Source: Heterohyrax brucei
Taxonomy: Eukaryota > Chordata > Mammalia > Hyracoidea > Procaviidae
Reading direction: 5' to 3'
Assembly: GCA_028571685.1 (NCBI GenBank)
Contig: CM053140.1
Coordinates: forward strand, 219,065,323-219,129,322
Length of the DNA stretch: 64,000 nt
A program made the translations under genes and the position numbers. The notes below the pieces were generated by a model that did not search any database, was not told where the DNA came from, and saw only the letters and a list, made by a program, of their open reading frames with translations. Positions 57,887 through 64,000 of this stretch are shown here, piece by piece (position 1 is the stretch's first letter; each line of letters begins with the position of its first letter).

Positions 57887-58052
57887 GGAAACCCTGGTGG
57901 TGTAGTGGTTAAGTGATATGGCTGCTAAGCCAGAGGTCAGCAGTTCGAATTCATGAGGTGCTCCTTGGAAACTCTGTGGGTCAGTTCTACTCTGTCTGTA
58001 CGGTCACTGTGAGTTGGAATCAACTTCACAGTAGCAGCTTTGGTTGTTGGTT
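57887..58052 (+). mobile_element. AfroSINE, well preserved
   Basis: Head 'ggaaaccctggtggtgtagt', A box 'tggttaagtgatatggctgc', B box 'agcagttcgaattc', body 'ctccttggaaactctgtggg', tail 'cactgtgagttggaatcaac'. It has one of the clearest tRNA-like heads in the window. Confidence 0.93.
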
Positions 58053-58059
58053 TAATAAG

Positions 58060-59180
58060 ATTCAGGTAGTAATTTTTCTAGGTACTGACAATATAATAGT
58101 GAGAAAGCAAGACAAGATCTTGGCCCTCTAACATTCTAGTGAGGAGGCAAGAGAACAAATAATAATTACCTAATATATTGTCGGGTAATGATAGGTGCCG
58201 TGAAGTCAAATAAAAGCAGAGTGGGGATAGAAGTGATGGGGGCTCTTTCAGGTAGGATGGCTAGTGAAGGCCAGCTGGGGAGATGACATAAAGGAGAGGT
58301 GTGACCCGTTCCAAGGTCAGGGGCTAAACTGTACAGGTGGAGGAGGCAACATGGACAAAGGTCCTTGTGGGGATGCACTTGGTGTGTCAGTAGAAAAGGA
58401 AGGAGGCCAGGATGGCCAAGACAGAATGAGATGGGGTGTGCTAGGCTATGAAGTCATGGAAGCAAGCAGGAAACAAAGCCCATTAAGCATTAAGGCCACG
58501 ATGGGAAATTGGCTTTCATTTTAAATAATATACGAAGTCATTGGATAGCCTGGGCAGGGGATTATGTAGGATGAACGTCACAAAGAGATCCCTCTGGCTG
58601 CTGGGTAGTAGCCAGACTTTCAAGAGCAGAACTGGGAGACATCAGGCAGTGACTGCTATAATCAGAAAGGCCCAGATAACGACTTGGTTAGGCGGTGGCA
58701 AAAGATACATATTTTTGGAATAGAGCCTACAGAATGTGAGATAAGAGAGAAAGGAATCAAAATGATCACAGGTTATTTGCTCTAAGCAATTGGGTGAATG
58801 TTTTGCATTTGCTGGAATGAGGATCACTGGGAAACCAGGGGTTAATATGGCAGTTATTTATGTTTTCAGGGTTAAAATGCCTGTTCCTGTCCCAATACCA
58901 GTCTCCAGAAGACAGTGGATATGTGAGTGTGGAGTTCATGGCTTAGGTTAGGGCTGCAGATGTAAATTTGGGTGTCATCACAGATGATGCTTTAAATATT
59001 GATCTGGATGACCACCAGAGACTGCATATAAACAGAGAAGGTCATGAACTGAGTCCTGTGTTACTCCAACATTTAGAGGCTGGAAAGAGGAGGAATGATG
59101 CCAACAGGGGACAGTCAGAAATTAGGAGAGAGCATAAGAATGTGGCATCCTGCAAGTCTAGCATAGAAAATGTTGAGTAG
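58060..59180 (+). repeat. Ancient mammalian interspersed repeat, family not named
   Basis: A long purine-rich, diverged stretch with phrases I recall from a common old mammalian repeat: 'gatctcactgg'-like 'gagatccctctggctgctgg', 'gaagtcattggatagcctgg', 'gtaaatttgggtgtcatcac', 'gtgttactccaacatttaga'. It seems to match 10480-11230 in reverse. Short frames here are chance. Confidence 0.45.
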
Positions 59181-59194
59181 ATCTCACAATTCTT

Positions 59195-59330
59195 TTTTGT
59201 CTTTATGGTTTTCCACTGCACAGGTGTGCCATAGCTCATTTAACCGTTCCTCTACTCTTTGGCATTTGTACTGTTACCAGTTTTTTTCTATCACAAATAA
59301 TACGTCAGTAAATGTGGTTGTCTTTATTAG
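59195..59330 (-). repeat. Old L1 fragment
   Basis: Antisense L1 ORF2 end: 'gtgccatagctcatttaacc', 'ctatcacaaataatacgtca'. Confidence 0.55.
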
Positions 59331-59480
59331 CGGGTCTCAATGAGAGTCATGAAAAACTGTGTAAAGAACTCTGTTCCCTTGAAGCAAAAAGAATTGATGA
59401 GGTTTGTAATTTAGATGCTGGATAGCCAATAGCACTGGTTTGTTGAGAGTACTGTTTATGCACATGTAAATCAATGTCGA

Positions 59481-59675
59481 AGGAGCCCTGGGGATGCATT
59501 GCCTAAGTGCTGGGATGCTACAAGAAAGGTCTGGGGTTCGAACCACCAGCTGCTCTGCAAGAGAAAGGTGCAGCAGTCTGCTTCCCTAAACACTCACAGC
59601 CTTGGAAATCTGGTGGGACAATGCTACTCTGTCCAATAGGGTTATATGAGTCTTAATTAGCTTTATGGCAACACT
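59481..59675 (+). mobile_element. AfroSINE, longer subtype
   Basis: Head 'aggagccctggggatgcatt', 'ggtctggggttcgaaccacc', 'tgcagcagtctgcttcccta', tail 'tatgagtcttaattagcttt', then a T run. Confidence 0.85.
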
Positions 59676-59949
59676 TTTTTTTTTTAAATGACAATTGAGA
59701 GAGTCAGACTTTAAGACTGAGAAAGTCCTTTTGAAATCAACTCCCAGCAGCTGCTTATATGCGTAAGAAAATAAACTTGTTCATAGATAGACACCTGGTC
59801 CCTGGGTTCAGGCCCTGTTAGAACAAGTGTCTTGACTCTCAGCCTACTCTTGACAGAACTTCAGAACTCCAGAAAAAGCATGCCAAAGCTTTGCCAATTC
59901 TCAACTCCCTTGAATTCGCTGAGCTGTAGAATATGGCCGTATCTTGATT

Positions 59950-60130
59950 AAAGGCAGTGAGGTATAATTGAATGAGGAAAGATTTGGGACCAGATAGACC
60001 TGGAGTAAATCTTGTCTCTGCCTCTTGTCTTGATGCAGCATACTTGACTCAGAGCCTTGGTTTTTTGGCATTGATAATACCACCTATCACATATGATACA
60101 ATGCTTTAAAGTCTCAAGCTGAGCTCTGCT
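59950..60130 (+). repeat. MIR SINE relic
   Basis: Sense MIR: 'ggaccagatagacctggagt', 'ttgactcagagccttggttt', 'attgataataccacctatca'. Confidence 0.65.
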
Positions 60131-60474
60131 TATAGCAGATAGTAGGTGTCAACTCTTTCTTACCCCTACCCAGCCCTTTGCCATCCAATTAAAATTAACT
60201 TGATAGGTAAAAATGATGTCTTCCAAAGTAGTCCAATAATGGGAAAGAAATTGGAAACTTCCTCCCAAATCTTGAAGGAAGCAGACACCTCTGAAAGTAA
60301 ACTATCAGTATTCTTTGTATGTGTCTGTAATTTAAACTTTTGTCTTATTCTGGGAACAGCATCCTAACAAGCATCTCTAAGAAAATTATGAGAGTAATAG
60401 AACCAACACTCTCAAAAGGTGTGTGGTAATGGCAGTAAGAGAGACAATAAAATTGAAATTCTTGGATAGTCTTT
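60131..60474. other. Intergenic DNA, nothing recognised
   Basis: No family features in the 73-codon frame at 60146-60367. Confidence 0.35.
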
Positions 60475-62245
60475 TTTTTTTTTTTATTGTGAATTAAGAA
60501 CAATTTTACAGTTTATCATGTTGTCATATAACACCCAGAACTTTCACTTCTGTTCTAGAATAGCTGTGCAGCCCCCTTCCATGTGAAAGCATGCTTCCCC
60601 TTTTGTTCATAACTTCCTGTCACCTTTTGAGAAGGGTCTGGCTCTCCTCACCCAATCAACTCAGCTCCAGCAAAGTGTCCCTCAGACAACCCCATGTATG
60701 TTTTTAAAGGTTTGTTCTTCCCCCGTATCACTCTGCTTTGTATGGTCCAGGTGAGTCTTTGGGGAGCTGTCTCTGGTTCTGGATGCAATTTGTGGTTAGT
60801 TTGGGGGCCACACTCCCAGGGGGCCTTCCATTTAGAAGGACCATAAAGTGTGGTCTTCCATTAGAGTTCTAGCTCTGCCCTCTACTGCACCACCTGCTGT
60901 GTCCAGAGCTCTGTTCAGCATACCCTATCTGGGCTGTCATTTGTGGTGTCGTTGCAGGGCACCACCTAGTTCTTCTGGTCCCAAACTAAAGCATGCTATG
61001 GCCCATATTGGCCCTTTCCACCTGGTGGGCTCATATTTTTCTCCTGACCTTGATGTCTTCCTTTTGCCCCAGGTCCAATTGGATTAGGACCTTTTGGTGC
61101 TACTTAGATGGCAGCAAGCTAGCTTTTACGTCCCCAGTAGCCACTCACTCAGATGGTATGTGGAGTGATATTTTGAGAGAGAGAAAAAAACTTTGGGTAT
61201 CTTAATTAGTCTGAATGTTCCTTGAGAGTATGACCCCCAGATCCCAGGCCCTATTTCTCTGTTCTTCCAAAGAAGTGGTCCACGTTAAGGGGACAATTTG
61301 GTTATGAAGTTGAGTAGTTGTGGGTACCCCACTTCTAGTGCATGCTGTCATGTGCTATGCCCATCCCTAGTCCTAACCACTATCTAATTTGTAAAAAATT
61401 CCTCTCCCTCCCTGCTCACCCCTTGTAACTGTCAAATACTGATTTATTGTGCTTAATTGATTAGTTGCATCCTTATAGCAATGATCTCATACAAAATTTC
61501 TCCTTTTGTGTCTGGCTAATTTCACTCAGCATAGTTTCCTGTAGAAGGTCCAATGTTGACAGGTATTTCTCTAAGCCATCATTGTTTCTTATCATTGTGT
61601 GGTATTCCGTTGTATAAATATACCAGTTTGTTTAACCATTTGTCTGTTGATGGGCGTCTAGGTTGTTTCCAATCTTTTGCTATTGTAGAGAGAGCTGCAG
61701 GAATCATTGGTGTGCAAGCATCTGTTTGAGTGGTATTCATTCTTTCTTTGGGATATATTCCAGGGAGTGGGAATGCTGGATCGTATGGTATTTCCTTTTC
61801 CAGTTTTGTTTAAGAAAGCTACAAATTGATTTCCATAGTGGTTGAACCATTTTACAGTCCCACCAACAGTGTAGGAGAGTTCCAATTTCTCTGCATCCTC
61901 TCCAGCATTTATTATTCTGTGTTTTTTGGATTATTGCCATCTTTGTTGGGGTGAGATGCTATCTCGTTGTGGTTTTGATTTGGATTTCTCTTACGTCTTG
62001 CAATCGTGAACATTTCCTCATGTACCTGTTGGCAACCTGTGTATCTTCTTTGGTGAAGTGCCTGTTCACATCATTTGCCCATTTTTTAATTGGACTGTTT
62101 GTCTTTTAGATTTTGCAGTATCTTGTAGACTAGATAGATTGGGCAGCAGTCAGAAGCGTGGTGGGTAAATACTTGTTCTCCCTCTGTAGGCAGTCTGTTT
62201 GTTCTTTTGATGAAGGCTTTGGATGAGCGTAACATTTTTCTTCTG
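60475..62245 (-). mobile_element. L1 3' end (copy C): 3'UTR and ORF2 C-terminus
   Basis: The A-tail is at 60472-60486, followed by a 3'UTR to about 61540, then the ORF2 C-terminal region. The open stretch 61940-61737 reads [20 protein letters not shown] and keeps the LHCWWDC motif, which is well preserved compared with copy A. It is 5' truncated near 62245. Confidence 0.88.
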
Positions 62246-62569
62246 ATTATTATACTTTTTGTAAAAAATGAAAACATGGAAAATATAGAAAGGTATAAAG
62301 AGAAGAATAAAAATAATATATAAAAGCATAGCCACTTTTAGCAATTTGATGTAGTTCTAGTATTTTCCTTTTTTAAAAATCTAATTCTCTTGAAAGCATA
62401 TGGCACTGAAATATATAATTATACAGATAAACATGGAAAGTATCACCTAAAAACAACTTTTGTTACATACTTTATGATATGTCAATTTACTATTTCATAG
62501 CAATATAATGCAAAAGACCTGAGTTCTAGTTCCAATTCTGACTCCAAATAGCTGTGCAACTTTGAACTA
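62246..62569. other. AT-rich intergenic DNA
   Basis: Possibly an old L1 or MIR piece ('gagttctagttccaattctg' and 'agctgtgcaactttgaact' near 62520-62570 look MIR-like). Confidence 0.4.
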
Positions 62570-62930
62570 GTCATTGTATTAGCTTTCTATTGTTGTCGTA
62601 ACAAATTACTATGAGATTCGGCTGCTTAAAGCAACAAACGTTTCTTATCTCACATTTCTATGGGCCAGAAGTCCAGTAGGCTCTCCAGTGTTTTTCTATG
62701 TAGACACAGATGTAAGTCACTCAGCTCCCCCTTCAAAAAGATAACTTCTAATCAGCTGCAGCATATGGTTGACAGCACCCAGTTGTTAGCTGCTTTGAGA
62801 TTGGCCTCAGCATTCCAGTCAAGGCACCTCATCTTAGTGGTGGTCCCCGCCAGTGATGAGCAAGGTTGTGGCACAAATGCTGATCCTTTCCCTATGTGTT
62901 GGAGCTAGTTGAGCTGGCAGAGACTTTCTA
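62570..62930 (-). repeat. Old MaLR-type LTR relic
   Basis: The antisense 3' end of an LTR: 'gtattagctttctattgttg', 'tcgtaacaaattactatgag', 'gcttaaagcaacaaacgttt', 'tgggccagaagtccag'. The remainder is diverged. Confidence 0.5.
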
Positions 62931-63034
62931 GGTCTGCACTGTAGTTTGAGGACTCCCCAGCCAATCCTGCTTTTCTCCATTTCTTTCATAGGTGTTATTC
63001 CCCAAAGCATGTTTTGTATTTCTAATTCCTTGTT

Positions 63035-63240
63035 AAGGAGCCCTGTAGTGTGTGGTTAAGACCCTGGCTGCTAACCAAAAAGTCTGTGGTTTGAACTCAC
63101 TGGCCCTCTGTGGGAAAAAGATGTGGCAGTCTGGTTCTGTAACGACTTACAGCCTTTAAAACCCCAAGGGGGCAGTTCTACTCCATTCTATAGGGTTGTT
63201 ATGAATTGGAATTGACTCCAAAGCAATGGGTTTTTGGGCT
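63035..63240 (+). mobile_element. AfroSINE, longer subtype
   Basis: Head 'aaggagccctgtagtgtgtg', 'tggctgctaaccaaaaagtc', 'aaaaagatgtggcagtctgg', 'ttacagcctttaaaacccca', tail 'tatgaattggaattgactcc'. Confidence 0.9.
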
Positions 63241-63347
63241 TAACATCTATGGTCTACTTCTTGGAAGATCCAACTGGTGGCACACATGCAGTTATGTAAC
63301 TGAAATCATATTTTAAATATAGCATATATAATACGCATATGTACATA

Positions 63348-63898
63348 CAAGGTGTGACAATTAAATCCGCAAACTTGATTGTTCTAAGTGCTACATGCCT
63401 CATTGTTGAATATTACTATGGTCATCTTTGAAGTACTCCCCTCAAGAAGCTATGCACCGATGCCAGTGCCTAGTTCACCCTTCAAAGCAATTTTGGAATT
63501 CTTTCTGGAATGGCCATTGCACATGGTGGGAAGTTTGCAAACTTAATTGTATAGTTGTCTGTGAGGGAGTTTTTAGCCACTAAACAAATAACTGTGTTGG
63601 AACACCCTCCTTACACAGCTGGTTTGGCCTCCAGTCACTTTTTTCCTTACTGGAATGTAAAGGAAACATTGAAAGGAAGACATTTTGATGACATTCAGGA
63701 CACCAAGAGTAATATGATGGCAGCTCTGACAGCCATTCCAGCAACAGTTGCAAAACTACTTTGAAGGGTGGACCAGGCACTGGCATTGGTGCATAGCGTT
63801 CCAGGGGAGTCCTTCAAAGGTGACTGTAGTGATATTCAGCAATGAGGTATGTAGCACTTTTTCTAGGATGAGTTTGCAAACTTAATTGGCAGTCTTCG
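63348..63898 (+). mobile_element. Foldback mariner-derived element, copy 2, with TA target duplications
   Basis: 551 bp, flanked by TA at 63346-63347 and 63899-63900. The terminal repeats are 'caaggtgtgacaatt' and, inverted, 'cgaagactgccaatt'. The first about 150 bp (63348-63497) are an inverted copy of the last about 150 bp (63748-63898). The spacer carries a sense remnant of the mariner transposase C-terminal region (EHPPY, then VKETLKGRHFDDIQD), with the usual PDLA and catalytic Asp position degraded (TAGLASSHFF). It is related along its whole length to 41982-42534. Confidence 0.9.
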
Positions 63899-63929
63899 TA
63901 TACATGTATAGTCATGTAGAGGATTATCC

Positions 63930-63985
63930 AGTAAGCAAGGTAAGCACCTGTGTAGGGCATCAACAAAATTGGGGTACCAGATGTC
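63930..63985. repeat. Possible hAT/DNA-element fragment
   Basis: 'gtaagcacctgtgtagggca' resembles the arm sequence of the hairpin near 20400. It is cut by the window end and is only a weak match. Confidence 0.3.
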
Positions 63986-64000
63986 AAAAGCAAAGACCTA

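Overview
This window is mammalian nuclear DNA from an afrotherian, most probably an elephant or close relative. The evidence is its repeats: about twenty copies of the tRNA-derived SINE known from elephants (AfroSINE/PSINE type, about 160 bp, with a 3' tail ending in a GAGTCGGAATCGACTC-like motif), an RTE (Bov-B-like) LINE with the same 3' tail, and a second SINE with a tRNA-Gly head. The only protein-coding exon I can support is exon 1 of LRRC52, on the minus strand at 21693-22314. Everything else is intron or intergenic DNA packed with transposable elements.

Layout. 1-21.7 kb: intron 1 of LRRC52 (exon 2 is not seen and should lie below position 1). It holds an old L1 broken up by RTE and SINE insertions, L2 and MIR relics, MaLR-type LTRs, hAT MITE relics, a well-preserved tRNA-Gly SINE with a 12-bp target-site duplication (TSD), and an L1 3' end. 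21.7-23 kb: exon 1 and its 5' flank. 24.4-32.1 kb: an L1 tail, an almost complete minus-strand RTE LINE and a run of AfroSINEs. 32.1-45.7 kb: two long minus-strand L1 elements, separated by a short ORF-less L1 derivative and interrupted by MaLR LTRs, AfroSINEs and a foldback mariner element. 45.7-47.7 kb: a MaLR retrotransposon with an odd LTR arrangement, followed by a 193-bp foldback hairpin. 48-64 kb: a second ORF-less L1 derivative, old L2/MIR/LTR relics, a minus-strand MaLR element with only one LTR, another L1 3' end and a second foldback mariner element.

How the parts relate. The RTE LINE and both SINE families share a 3' tail, as expected if the RTE machinery mobilised the SINEs. Several nesting events give relative ages: the old L1 and L2 came first, RTE, MaLR and tRNA-Gly SINEs later, and some AfroSINE and mariner copies later still. 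The least ordinary items are the two 551-553 bp mariner elements, whose first about 150 bp are an inverted copy of their last about 150 bp; the two L1 derivatives that appear to join a 3'UTR directly to a 5'UTR; and the 193-bp hairpin. No CRISPR array, operon, rRNA or intact tRNA gene was seen. All repeat family names come from recall, without a database search.
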